Part shown: piece after piece, positions 34,831 through 42,940 of the stretch | Layout: every line of letters begins with the position of its first letter | How positions within the stretch are numbered: the first letter of the stretch is position 1 | NCBI RefSeq assembly: GCF_019492185.1 | Contig: NZ_JAICCF010000002.1 | Coordinates: forward strand, 620,001-684,000 | Source of the DNA: Chitinophaga rhizophila | GTDB lineage: Bacteria; Bacteroidota; Bacteroidia; Chitinophagales; Chitinophagaceae | Direction of reading: 5' to 3' | DNA: 64,000 bases | Position numbers and translations under genes: made by a program | Notes under the pieces: model-generated | What the model was told of the DNA's origin: nothing | The model's input: only the letters and a program-made list of their open reading frames with translations | The model's database searches: none

Positions 34831-35901
34831 TTACCATCTGCCGTTAGCAGCAGTATACGATTGTCCGTTCACACGGGTGACACAGTTGGAAGTCCTTACA
34901 TGCTGAATGTTTGGATTACCACCTGATACAGTGCCTGCGTTCACAAAGGTGTTGGAAGCGTCTTCGAGGAAGATACCATGGCTGGTAGAGTTAGCAATGT
35001 CCACAGTATTCACCGTAGTGCCATTACTGCCAGATACGCTGAAAAAGCCTCTTCCACTGTTACGTGAATACACTTTTGCACAGGTTACATTCGGACCATT
35101 GTTGTTGGCTACGCGGAATGTTGCATAACCGCCGCCATTACAGTTGTAGTTACCGGTTACAGTTCCAACGGAACCATTCCTTGACTGATTCAGCAGTACG
35201 CCGCAACCAAAGTTATTGCTGGTAGTAACATTACCAATATTGAAGCCATCCACGCCATATGTTTCTATAGACATGTCACCGCCGGTGATGTTGATGTTTC
35301 CGTTAATGGTAAGATTACGTGTGGCCGCAGTACTATGATCCACACGGATGCCCAGGCCAAACTGACCAGAGCCATTGGTGAGGTTCATGGTGATGTTGCT
35401 GATGATCATATTGGAACAGCCTTTGAACCAGATGCCATAGCGCGGATTACCCGCTACTCTGAGATTCTTTACTTCTATCTCTGTTTTACGGTCAGCCTGT
35501 ACCGGTACAATCAGCAGATCATTACTGTTACAGGTAAAAGTAGTGCCGGCAAAGTCAAGTCCTGTATAACTCTGCATATTCACTGCTTTCACAGCGCCGC
35601 CTGAATTGCCTGAACTGCCGGAGTTCTTGATCAAAACCCATTCTTTGGTAGTACGACCAGGCGTAAGGCCTGCAATGGCAGCATTAATTGCTGCAATATA
35701 ATCAGTGCCTAAGTACACCTGGGAGCCGTTGACACTGGCCCTGTAGTTACTGTTGATTTTTACAACTTCTGCACTTCTTGCAGCAGCAGCCGCTACAGCA
35801 GATAAGGTGTTGCGGGGGGATAGTTCATTAAGGTCTTCATTTCTGGAACAGCCGGCAACAGCGCATAGTAACGCCAGCATCGGCATAAACAGTTTTTTCA
35901 T
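34831..35901 (-). CDS. Right-handed parallel beta-helix lipoprotein
   Basis: A 356-residue lipoprotein (lipobox AVAGC, then SRNEDLNELS). Residues 130-340 show repeated short turns of the parallel beta-helix type, each rich in N, G, V and I: RYGIWFKGCSNMIISNITM, FNIGNVTTSNNFGCGVLLN and GIFLEDASNTFVNAGTVSGG. The fold is that of pectate lyases, epimerases and carbohydrate-binding surface proteins. No catalytic lyase triad could be assigned, so binding or lyase activity are both open. It is the first of the three-gene minus-strand group, and its start is followed by 335 gene-free bases holding the repeat and the operator. Confidence 0.78.
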   Translation of the reverse strand: MKKLFMPMLALLCAVAGCSRNEDLNELSPRNTLSAVAAAAARSAEVVKINSNYRASVNGSQVYLGTDYIAAINAAIAGLTPGRTTKEWVLIKNSGSSGNSGGAVKAVNMQSYTGLDFAGTTFTCNSNDLLIVPVQADRKTEIEVKNLRVAGNPRYGIWFKGCSNMIISNITMNLTNGSGQFGLGIRVDHSTAATRNLTINGNINITGGDMSIETYGVDGFNIGNVTTSNNFGCGVLLNQSRNGSVGTVTGNYNCNGGGYATFRVANNNGPNVTCAKVYSRNSGRGFFSVSGSNGTTVNTVDIANSTSHGIFLEDASNTFVNAGTVSGGNPNIQHVRTSNCVTRVNGQSYTAANGRW

Positions 35902-36067
35902 AACGAGATTTTAAAGGTTACAAATGAGGGGTAATAATTGGCTTTTATAAATATGCCTTATTTCTTTTTAAAAACTGTCCTATACTGTATAGCGTGCCCG
36001 CAGGGAGATAGCGGTATAACAAATGTACGGCTGACAGTATATTGACAGTATCTTGACACCTATCGTG

Positions 36068-36122
36068 GACGAACAAGGGACGAACTAGCGACGAACTAGC
36101 GGCGAAGAAGCGACGAAGAAGC
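36068..36122 (+). repeat. Five tandem 11-mers related to the 62.8-kb array
   Basis: Five in-phase copies of an 11-base unit at 36068, 36079, 36090, 36101 and 36112, with consensus GACGAACTAGC. The middle copies are exact, and the last two carry GAAG for ACTA-type changes. The same 11-mer, preceded by CGTGGAC, builds the array at 62841-63229 about 27 kb away. It lies in the gap between the beta-helix and hydrolase genes. Confidence 0.8.
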
Positions 36123-36202
36123 ACTTATGTTAAAATAGTATCAGCAGGGCAACAAAAGAGCGCTGGCATTTACCAGCGCCCCGATCCGCTTACACAGACA
36201 TA

Positions 36203-36218
36203 TGTACCAATCGGTACA
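36203..36218. promoter_or_regulatory. TetR operator copy downstream of the hydrolase gene
   Basis: TGTACCAATCGGTACA, a 16-base palindrome identical to that at 37180-37195. It lies 18 bases beyond the hydrolase stop codon and 300 bases upstream of the beta-helix gene start. This is an unexpected place for an operator. Confidence 0.6.
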
Positions 36219-36236
36219 ATATTTGGCAGAGCGCAA

Positions 36237-37148
36237 TTATTTCACTTTCCTTGTCAGGAAATCATCTATCAACGAAGTAATACGGGTACCTTCTTCTTCC
36301 AGTGCAAAGTGACCTGTATCCAGCAGATGCAGTTCTGCATCGGGCAGATCTTTCAGATAAGCGCGCGCTCCGCTTACAGGGAATATTTCGTCATTAGCGC
36401 CCCAGGTGATGAGCGTTGGCGGCTGATAGTTACGGAAGAAGGCCTGCCATTCAGGATAGCGTTCTATGTTGGTCCTGTAAGAATAGAACAGTGACAGCTG
36501 GATATCCACATTTCCAACGCGATCCAGTTTACTTTGATCGTACACCCAGGTGTCAGGACTGATCTTGTTAGCGTCTTTTACACCCGTAAGATATTGCCAT
36601 TTTGTAAACTCCAGCTGGGAAGTGGCCCGCATGTTATTAATCACCGCCTCGTCCTGCGGATTCGCCCAGAAAGCTTTAATAGGATCCCAGAATGGAGATA
36701 ATCCTTCTACATAAGCATTGCCATTCTGTACCAACAACGCCTGTACCCTTTCAGGATGCCGCGTCGCAATACGATAACCTACTGGTGCACCATAGTCCAT
36801 TACATACAGGCTGTATTTAGTAAGGCCCTTTGCCGTGATAAACTGGTCAATGATATCAGCCAGGTGATCAAAAGTGTATGCAAAGTCTGTCACCAATGGC
36901 ATACTGCTGTTACCAAATCCGGGATAGTCCGGTGCTATCAGATGGTACTTACCCGATAGCGCTGTGATCAGATTCCGGAACATGAAGGAAGAAGATGGAT
37001 ATCCATGTAATAACAGGATGGTAGGATTATCCGGCGATCCTGCTTCCCGGTAAAAGATGTCCTGTCCTTCGATAGTCAGCGTGTTGTATGATACATTGCT
37101 GATGTCTACGTCCTGACGGACGGTTGCTGTGTTTGTGATCTGTGTCAT
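36237..37148 (-). CDS. Alpha/beta hydrolase, haloalkane dehalogenase/epoxide hydrolase type
   Basis: 303 residues, no signal peptide. The [11 protein letters not shown] segment (49-58) forms the oxyanion hole. [10 protein letters not shown] supplies the nucleophile D118, an Asp as in haloalkane dehalogenases and epoxide hydrolases. ANDEIFP gives acid D253, and [11 protein letters not shown] gives base H280. A helical lid lies between about 140 and 215. It is a cytosolic hydrolase of an unknown small substrate (halide, epoxide or ester). The TetR gene lies 65 bases upstream on the same strand with a matching palindrome between, so the substrate or its product probably induces expression. Confidence 0.87.
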   Translation of the reverse strand: MTQITNTATVRQDVDISNVSYNTLTIEGQDIFYREAGSPDNPTILLLHGYPSSSFMFRNLITALSGKYHLIAPDYPGFGNSSMPLVTDFAYTFDHLADIIDQFITAKGLTKYSLYVMDYGAPVGYRIATRHPERVQALLVQNGNAYVEGLSPFWDPIKAFWANPQDEAVINNMRATSQLEFTKWQYLTGVKDANKISPDTWVYDQSKLDRVGNVDIQLSLFYSYRTNIERYPEWQAFFRNYQPPTLITWGANDEIFPVSGARAYLKDLPDAELHLLDTGHFALEEEGTRITSLIDDFLTRKVK

Positions 37149-37179
37149 GGTAATAAGATTTTATGGGCTCCTTTTATTA

Positions 37180-37195
37180 TGTACCAATCGGTACA
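37180..37195. promoter_or_regulatory. TetR operator before the hydrolase gene
   Basis: TGTACCAATCGGTACA. This palindrome fits the other two copies (consensus TGTACCnATnnGTACA) and lies 32 bases upstream of the ATG at 37148, where bound repressor would block transcription. Confidence 0.75.
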
Positions 37196-37212
37196 ATATT
37201 GTATAAAAAAAT

Positions 37213-37797
37213 TTACTTTAATACTTCCAGGCTCATTTCAAGCATTTCTTTCAGCACCTCGTAATCGGGGTGACTTCTGCGGGTTACATTGACCCCGTTC
37301 CAGAGATTGATCAGGTATTTACCCAGCACCTCCGCTCTAGTGCTATTTTTGAGCTTCTTTTCCTGCTGCGCTTTCCTGATGACTGCTGTAAAGATGGCTT
37401 CTGTTTTAGCCAATAAGGTGGCGGCAATAGCTTTAGTGTCATGATCTATTTCAGACAATTGCACTAATGCATTTCCAAGGTAACACCCTTTCATAATTTT
37501 AGCTTCAGGCGCATCCGCCAGGGACATAAAGAAGTCTTTGATGAACTTTATCTGGTCATCACTGTTAGCCAGGTCGCGTAATAACTGCCTGTCATAAGTT
37601 TCTGAGAAGAATTGCAGTGACTTCTCATACAGTTCCTTCTTGCCTCCTTTAAAGGCCAGGTAAAAGCTTCCTTTGCCTATTCCCATAGCAGCAAGCAGTT
37701 CGTCAGCAGAAGCTGCCTCATATCCCTTGCTCCAGAACACGCCTACTGCCTTCTCGACCACATCTTTTTCCTCGAATATTTTTGGTCTGCCTGCCAT
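37213..37797 (-). CDS. TetR-family repressor
   Basis: 194 residues with an N-terminal HTH (GRPKIFEEKDVVEKAVGVFW, then MGIGKGSFYLAFKGGKKELY at about 38-57) and a C-terminal ligand-binding domain. TetR proteins bind palindromic operators as dimers and release on ligand binding. Three palindromes of the form TGTACCnATnnGTACA surround the gene (36203, 37180, 37831), the last 34 bases upstream of its ATG. It is probably self-regulated and represses the adjacent hydrolase gene. Confidence 0.92.
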   Translation of the reverse strand: MAGRPKIFEEKDVVEKAVGVFWSKGYEAASADELLAAMGIGKGSFYLAFKGGKKELYEKSLQFFSETYDRQLLRDLANSDDQIKFIKDFFMSLADAPEAKIMKGCYLGNALVQLSEIDHDTKAIAATLLAKTEAIFTAVIRKAQQEKKLKNSTRAEVLGKYLINLWNGVNVTRRSHPDYEVLKEMLEMSLEVLK

Positions 37798-37830
37798 TGT
37801 TACTATTGTTTACAAGGCAAAGATAGATAA

Positions 37831-37846
37831 TGTACCGATTAGTACA
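37831..37846. promoter_or_regulatory. TetR operator before the repressor gene
   Basis: TGTACCGATTAGTACA, third copy of the palindrome, 34 bases upstream of the tetR ATG at 37797. This indicates autoregulation. Confidence 0.7.
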
Positions 37847-37926
37847 AAATATAGTTTAGCGTTTATTTTTTATGTTTATTGAAGAATAACTATGAGTTGA
37901 TAATAGCCCTGCAGAGATGCCGGGAC

Positions 37927-38985
37927 TCATCCTTTCATCTCTGTTACCAGCCGCTGGAAGATGAATGCAGCAGGCTTACTTTCCGCGCCTGCAGCGGCCT
38001 GCCCTGCCCACATATTGGTGAACTCCTTCCTGTCTGCCTGCTGTGCTTTGAGTCGCAGTCCGGCGGTAATGCTATTCTGTATAGGATAAGGAGGAATGTT
38101 CAGTCCGGCCTGTGTTATTGCATCCATAAAAGTGTTCCTGATTCCTCTGGCCCAACGCCCGGAGAAGGCCCGGGTTAGCGCAGTATCAGTGGCCTGGGCC
38201 TGGGTTAATGCAGTTTTGTAAGCGGGGAAAGCCAGACTTTCATCGCTGGCTATAAAGGCAGTACCGATTTGCGCAGCCTGTGCCCCCAGGGTGAGAGCGG
38301 CCTTGATTGTCCTGCCGCTGTTGATACCACCGGCAGCGATAACAGGTATGTCAACATGTGCAGCTATTGCTGGTACAAGTACGAAAGTTCCTATAGTGGG
38401 CAGTGGCTCTTCATCGAGAAAAGTACCTCTGTGTCCGCCTGCCTCTATGCCTTGCGCTACTACGGCATCTGCACCTGCCTGTTGCACAAGCGTCGCCTCC
38501 TTTACAGAGGTGGCAGTCCCGATCAGGAATGTGCCTCTTTTTTTCAGTGTCGCCATAACCGGCGCGTCTGGAATGCCGAAGGTAAAGCTGACAATAGGTA
38601 TGTCTTCCTGTATCAGCACCTCTATCTGCTCTGTATAACTAAAGAACCTGAGTGCATCCAGCGACTGCCTTTCAAATGTCAGCTGATGATCCTGGCAAAA
38701 CTTTTCCAGGAAATACAGCATAACTTCGGCATCCGCATGGTTGTACTCAGGTACGCCATTCGTGAACAGATTAACCGCAAACGGTTTATTAGTGAGTGAT
38801 TTTGTTTTACGGATAAGTTCCTGTGTGCTATCCGGCGATAAGCCACCGACAGGCAGTGAACCCAGTCCTCCGTTTTCTGAAACGGCTGCTACCATTTCCG
38901 GAGTTGTAATACCCAGCATCGGGGCCTGGATAATGGGGTAAGTAATAGCTAACTTTGCCGTCAGTTCATTATTCCATTCCATCAT
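37927..38985 (-). CDS. Nitronate monooxygenase (FMN-dependent)
   Basis: About 352 residues from the ATG at 38985 (MMEWNNEL). The ORF starts at 39030, but the extra 15 residues carry no family signal. It has the TIM-barrel 2-nitropropane dioxygenase pattern: QAPMLGITTPEMVAAVSENG, then GLGSL at the N-terminus, QGIEAGGHRGTF with the catalytic His in the centre, and AAGGINSGRTIKAALTLGAQ, then AAQIGTAF for the FMN phosphate. The enzyme oxidises alkyl nitronates and detoxifies propionate-3-nitronate. The neighbouring SDR and MDR genes suggest a redox/detoxification set. Confidence 0.9.
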   Translation of the reverse strand: MMEWNNELTAKLAITYPIIQAPMLGITTPEMVAAVSENGGLGSLPVGGLSPDSTQELIRKTKSLTNKPFAVNLFTNGVPEYNHADAEVMLYFLEKFCQDHQLTFERQSLDALRFFSYTEQIEVLIQEDIPIVSFTFGIPDAPVMATLKKRGTFLIGTATSVKEATLVQQAGADAVVAQGIEAGGHRGTFLDEEPLPTIGTFVLVPAIAAHVDIPVIAAGGINSGRTIKAALTLGAQAAQIGTAFIASDESLAFPAYKTALTQAQATDTALTRAFSGRWARGIRNTFMDAITQAGLNIPPYPIQNSITAGLRLKAQQADRKEFTNMWAGQAAAGAESKPAAFIFQRLVTEMKG

Positions 38986-39029
38986 ACATACTTTTTGACT
39001 TACTGAAGTTAAGTCAAAAAGTAACGTCA

Positions 39030-39278
39030 CTATTTCTTCTCTTCCCGGTACAATATCATGCCCGCATGATACAGTATCCCGTCTCTGAAATCACCATCGG
39101 CAGTGAAGCCTGTGTCATCTTTATAGTCTATATGATCGCCCGTAATAGTGTAGCTACCCTGATAAGCGCTTTGCTTTTTACCTCTTGCTTCGTCATACCT
39201 CCCTCCTGGCAACAGTTCATGCCTGATATAGCCATCAGCTGTTACCCACATACCTACATACTTATTTTCATTTTCCAT
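39030..39278 (-). CDS. Atu4866-domain protein
   Basis: A full-length 82-residue protein of the Atu4866 type, recalled from its pattern YVGMWVTADGYIRHELLPGG, then RYDEARG, then YQGSYTITGDHIDYKDDTGF and FRDGILYHAGMILYRE. The family forms a compact lipocalin-like beta-barrel of unknown function. In many genomes it is encoded next to oxidoreductases, as here beside the nitronate monooxygenase gene 45 bases downstream. Confidence 0.85.
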   Translation of the reverse strand: MENENKYVGMWVTADGYIRHELLPGGRYDEARGKKQSAYQGSYTITGDHIDYKDDTGFTADGDFRDGILYHAGMILYREEKK

Positions 39279-39473
39279 TGTTGTTGATTTAATTAATTCG
39301 CTTAATTGTAAATATTTCCTGATAAGCTGTGAAACCAGGACAACCTATCCGGCAGTAAGATGCATAATGCCTGCCTGCTGATGCTGATTGTTTGTTTCTT
39401 CATAGCACCTCTGATTCCTCATTCCTGCCTCCCGGTTGTTCATTCTGCCTTCCTGTGGATCTTGACCCCTATC

Positions 39474-40058
39474 CTACTTATCTGTAGTCTGTTGTATTTT
39501 CAGTCCCATATGCATCAGCTGGGCCACATAGTTCCACAGCAACTCATACTTAAATCTGTAATCAGACGCCAGCACTTCCACCATTCTTCTGAAGATATCT
39601 GTTGCCGCGGCTGTCTGTTCTTCTGTAAGATGATACACTGGTCTTCCACCGGCCATGAACATGGGAAGTGCATTGATCTTCTCCTGCATCTGTGCTGTAA
39701 AGAATGGTACGTTGAATATGCAACAAAACCCTTCCTGTCCCCTTGTCAATGACTCACATGTTGATGGCGCGCGTGGATGTAAAAAAACCAGTGAGTTACC
39801 TGATACTACCAGGCCCTCTTCAGTAGCGTGATATCGGTTGCTTCCTTTTACCAGACCAATCTTATAGTATTCCTTTCGTTTTGTCAGCTGCCTTGTGTGT
39901 GATGCCTGTGCATCTTCCAGTCTATATACTTCTATATTGCCAGTGGGTCCTTCCGGATGCATAGGCAGTAGCTTTAACACACGCTTGTAACATCTTCCCA
40001 TCCGTTCGATATTTATCGTCAGAAAAGCCACTATCACCTTTGATAAAAGGAAGCTCAT
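39474..40058 (-). pseudogene. Truncated AraC-family regulator, DNA-binding domain missing
   Basis: This 194-residue ORF matches the N-terminal half of the AraC gene at 41005-41898: NIEVYRLED, KEYYKIGLVKGSNRYHATEE, GNSLVFLHPRAPSTCESLTR, GFCCIFNVPFF, ALPMFMAGGRPVYHL. It stops at residue 194 just where the paralogue's linker begins. No HTH is found in any frame of the 194 bases that follow. The start may also be 40001 (MGRCYKRV). Without a DNA-binding domain it is either a decayed regulator or a dominant-negative sensor. The gene starts 3 bases after the SDR stop codon, so it is still in the operon. Confidence 0.7.
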
Positions 40059-40061
40059 GCA

Positions 40062-40904
40062 CTATGCTTCTATGCCTGTGGATACGGTCAGTTCCTTCCA
40101 GGTAGCTATTTCACTCTTCAGTGAGTCAAGCTTTTTAGTGGCCAGGTCGTAGGCGTCTTCACCCAGGAAGAGATATAAAGGTGGATTTTCTACCTCTGTA
40201 ATCTTGATTACAGCAGCAGCGCCTTTCTCAGGGTCGCCAGGTTGATTGCCGGCAAGAGACTGCTGATGTTCTTCCTGAGATGCACGTACGTTGCTATATG
40301 CCTCAATAACATTCTTAGGTGTAACCAGTGAATCAGATGCCAGGAAGTTGGTTCTGAAATAGCCTGGTGCTACGATGGTAGCATGTATACCGAAAGGTGC
40401 TACCTCAGTTGCCAATGCTTCTGTAAGTCCGTTCACGGCAAACTTGGTAGCACAATAGATACCAAAACCAGGGAAAGATCCTACGGTACCACCGATTGAG
40501 GAAAAGTTGATAATATGGCCGGAGCGTTGCGCTCTCAGATGAGGTAATGCTTTACGGATTACATTCAGCAGACCGAATACGTTTACGTCAAAGTTCTTGC
40601 GGCCTTCAGCGTCTGATAATTCTTCCAGACCGCCTACCAGTCCGTAACCTGCGTTATTTACAATCACATCTACACGTCCGAATTTCTTTACAGTAGCAGC
40701 CAGTGCTTCTTCTACACTTTGCTCGGAAGTGAGATCTACTTTCAGGGGCAGGAAGTTCTCATCTTCACCTACTTCTTTTACCAGTTCATCTATGTTCCTG
40801 GTAGTTGCAGCAACAGGTGTACCCTGTGCGAGTAATTGTTTCACGATAATTAATCCAAATCCTTTGGAGGTTCCGGTTACAAACCATACTTTTTGCTGTT
40901 TCAT
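40062..40904 (-). CDS. Short-chain dehydrogenase/reductase (SDR)
   Basis: 280 residues of the classical SDR type. The Rossmann motif is FVTGTSKGFGLIIV (TGxxxGxG at 10-17), followed by VNNAGYG, the catalytic Ser (NFSSIGGTVG) and YCATK (YxxxK). The substrate is unknown. SDRs of this length are often ketoreductases acting on small carbonyls, using NAD(P)H. It is co-directional with the AraC regulator gene (101-base gap) and immediately upstream of the truncated regulator gene. Confidence 0.92.
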   Translation of the reverse strand: MKQQKVWFVTGTSKGFGLIIVKQLLAQGTPVAATTRNIDELVKEVGEDENFLPLKVDLTSEQSVEEALAATVKKFGRVDVIVNNAGYGLVGGLEELSDAEGRKNFDVNVFGLLNVIRKALPHLRAQRSGHIINFSSIGGTVGSFPGFGIYCATKFAVNGLTEALATEVAPFGIHATIVAPGYFRTNFLASDSLVTPKNVIEAYSNVRASQEEHQQSLAGNQPGDPEKGAAAVIKITEVENPPLYLFLGEDAYDLATKKLDSLKSEIATWKELTVSTGIEA

Positions 40905-41004
40905 ACTTTTTTGCTTTTGTTGAATACAAAGTTACAGTGGTTGCTAAGGGGTATTATTACATCATTCAAAGTGATAATTGTATCTTTCAAACAACCTTAT
41001 ATTT

Positions 41005-41898
41005 TTAGCTGTTTCTATAGGCTGTTGGAGTAGTATCTACCTGTCTGCGGAAGAATTTATTGAAATGGGCAGGTTCTTCAAACCCAAGACAATAGCTAAT
41101 TTCAGAGATATTCCAGTCTGTGTGTTTTAAAAGTGTGCGGGCTTCACTGGCTAATCTGTCGAAGATATGCTCAGTAGTAGTGCGGCCGGTAGTCTCTTTA
41201 ATGGCACGATTCAGGTGATTGACATGCACTGACAGATGGCGTGCAAAGTCATTAGCAGAGCGCAGTTCAAAACGCTGATCCTGCGATTCTATAGGAAACT
41301 GTCTTTCAAGTAACTCTGTGAATACAGAAGTGATGCGGCTTTTTGCATCACTATGCTGATATAGCTTCTCTGACGGAGATAATTTCAACGCATAGTGTAT
41401 GATCTCCATTACATAATTGCTCAGCAGATCATACTTATATATGTAGTCCGATTGGATTTCCTGTATCATCTTTTCAAAGATGGCATTCACCTGCTGGTCC
41501 TGCATATCATCCAGGAAATAAGCAGGTTTCCCACCTGGAGCAAACATGGGGAAATCGCTCAGGCTACCGCGCATTTTTTCGGTAAAAAAGCCTTCTTTGA
41601 AGATACAGAAGAAGCCTCCCAGCTCCGGCGACAAGGATTGCCAGGTGTAAGGCACGTTAGGATTAAAGAACATCAGCGTAGTACCGGATACCTCTATGCT
41701 CTTATCAGCATAATGGTAAAAGCCATGTCCACGCGAGAGACCGATCTTATAGAAGGATTTACGGCTGTATCGGGGTGGCTGTGGCGCACAATGACTTTCC
41801 AGTCTGAAGACATTAAAATGACCGGTTTCTTTGCCCAGATTAGCCGGTACCTCCTTTATCTTATTCTGATAAAACTCTTCCAGTGTTTCTGTCAGCAT
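41005..41898 (-). CDS. AraC-family transcriptional regulator
   Basis: 297 residues. The N-terminal cupin-like ligand-binding domain spans about 20-160 (FNVFRLES, FYKIGLSRGHGFYHYADK, TLMFFNPNVPYTWQS). The C-terminal HTH pair spans about 200-297 (ANDFARHLSVHVNHLNRAIK, then WNISEISYCLGFEEPAHFNK). It probably regulates the SDR gene downstream in response to a small molecule. The gene at 39474-40058 is a truncated copy of the same family, so the locus arose by duplication. The divergent 2OG oxygenase starts 233 bases away. Confidence 0.9.
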   Translation of the reverse strand: MLTETLEEFYQNKIKEVPANLGKETGHFNVFRLESHCAPQPPRYSRKSFYKIGLSRGHGFYHYADKSIEVSGTTLMFFNPNVPYTWQSLSPELGGFFCIFKEGFFTEKMRGSLSDFPMFAPGGKPAYFLDDMQDQQVNAIFEKMIQEIQSDYIYKYDLLSNYVMEIIHYALKLSPSEKLYQHSDAKSRITSVFTELLERQFPIESQDQRFELRSANDFARHLSVHVNHLNRAIKETTGRTTTEHIFDRLASEARTLLKHTDWNISEISYCLGFEEPAHFNKFFRRQVDTTPTAYRNS

Positions 41899-42131
41899 AT
41901 GTTTATGATTAACTTAAAAGATGGGTTGAGTATTTAGGGAAAATACCTTTCTGCAACAAACCATACATGCTACTACATACAAAATTACTTACCGTGCCCC
42001 AGCTGGTCATTACGATAAACAAAGTATTAGTTGTAAATTTCAAACAATCGCCTCTCTTTCCTGAGCGCTAAAGCGCAAGTTTCGGGTTTTCTACAACTCA
42101 GCCTGTCCCTATTTTTACAAAAAAGCTGCCA

Positions 42132-42845
42132 ATGGAAAAGATTGTAGAACGCCTCCGTAGTAAGGACTGGCAACAGGTAAGTGCAGATATGCATGAGCGT
42201 GGTTATACGTTGCTGACCGGTATATTGTCTGAAACTGAGTGCCAGGAGCTGATTGAATTGTATAATAACGATACGGCCTACCGAAAAACTATCTCCATGC
42301 AACGCTATCGTTTTGGTGCAGGAGAATATAGATACTTCCGGTATCCATTGCCGGAACTGATCCAGGCTGTCAGGGAGACCTGCTACCCTTATCTGGCAGT
42401 AATAGCCAATAAGTGGATGGAAATCCTGCAGTCAGATCTACGCTTTCCTTCCGCCCATTCCACGTTAAGAGAACAATGCAGCGGAAAGGGTCAGGATAAG
42501 CCTACGGTTCTGATACTGAAATATGGCCCTGGAGGTTTCAACACCTTACACCAGGACCTGTATGGAGAGATATGGTTTCCCATGCAGCTGGTGCTGTTCC
42601 TGAATGAACCCGGTGAGGATTACAGCGGGGGAGAATTTGTACTGACAGAGCAGATTCCCCGTGCGCAGTCAAAAGCCAGCGTTATACAGGGGCGTAGAGG
42701 AGATATGTTGTTATTTACTACCAATTTCAGACCGGCAAAAGGCAGCAGGGGGTATTATAGGGTCAATATGAAACATGGAGTTAGTTCCATACATAGTGGC
42801 AACCGGCATACCCTCGGTATCATCTTCCATGATGCGTTAAGCTGA
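42132..42845 (+). CDS. 2OG-Fe(II) oxygenase (PF09859-like)
   Basis: 237 residues. The jelly-roll iron site is H140-Q-D142 (TLHQDLYGE) with the distal histidine H215 (NMKHGVS). R225 (SGNRHTLGI) is placed to bind 2-oxoglutarate. The start KDWQQVSADMHERGYTLLTG and the SGGEFVLTEQ block match the uncharacterised PF09859-type oxygenases found next to DNA-repair or regulator genes in other bacteria. The substrate is unknown. It is divergent from the AraC gene. The start at 42132 follows the usual MEKI-type beginning. Confidence 0.87.
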   Translation: MEKIVERLRSKDWQQVSADMHERGYTLLTGILSETECQELIELYNNDTAYRKTISMQRYRFGAGEYRYFRYPLPELIQAVRETCYPYLAVIANKWMEILQSDLRFPSAHSTLREQCSGKGQDKPTVLILKYGPGGFNTLHQDLYGEIWFPMQLVLFLNEPGEDYSGGEFVLTEQIPRAQSKASVIQGRRGDMLLFTTNFRPAKGSRGYYRVNMKHGVSSIHSGNRHTLGIIFHDALS

Positions 42846-42880
42846 CGCGCTAAAGGCTTAGTCTGGCCCTCCGTATGTAG

Positions 42881-42922
42881 AAATATAAAAGGCGCTCCAT
42901 GGATGAAGCGCCTTTTATATTT
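42881..42922. terminator. Bidirectional terminator
   Basis: A 16-bp perfect stem, AAATATAAAAGGCGCT (42881-42896) with AGCGCCTTTTATATTT (42907-42922), and a 10-base loop. It lies between convergent genes and has A/T flanks on both sides. Confidence 0.88.
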
Positions 42923-42940
42923 CTTATATAGCGTATAATC

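Noticed and set aside
37879..38799. Plus-strand ORFs over the nitronate monooxygenase gene
   Set aside because: They are antisense to a gene with clear FMN-binding motifs and have no family signal of their own.
41395..41937. 180-residue ORF opposite the AraC gene
   Set aside because: Antisense shadow of a gene with an unmistakable HTH. No signal of its own.
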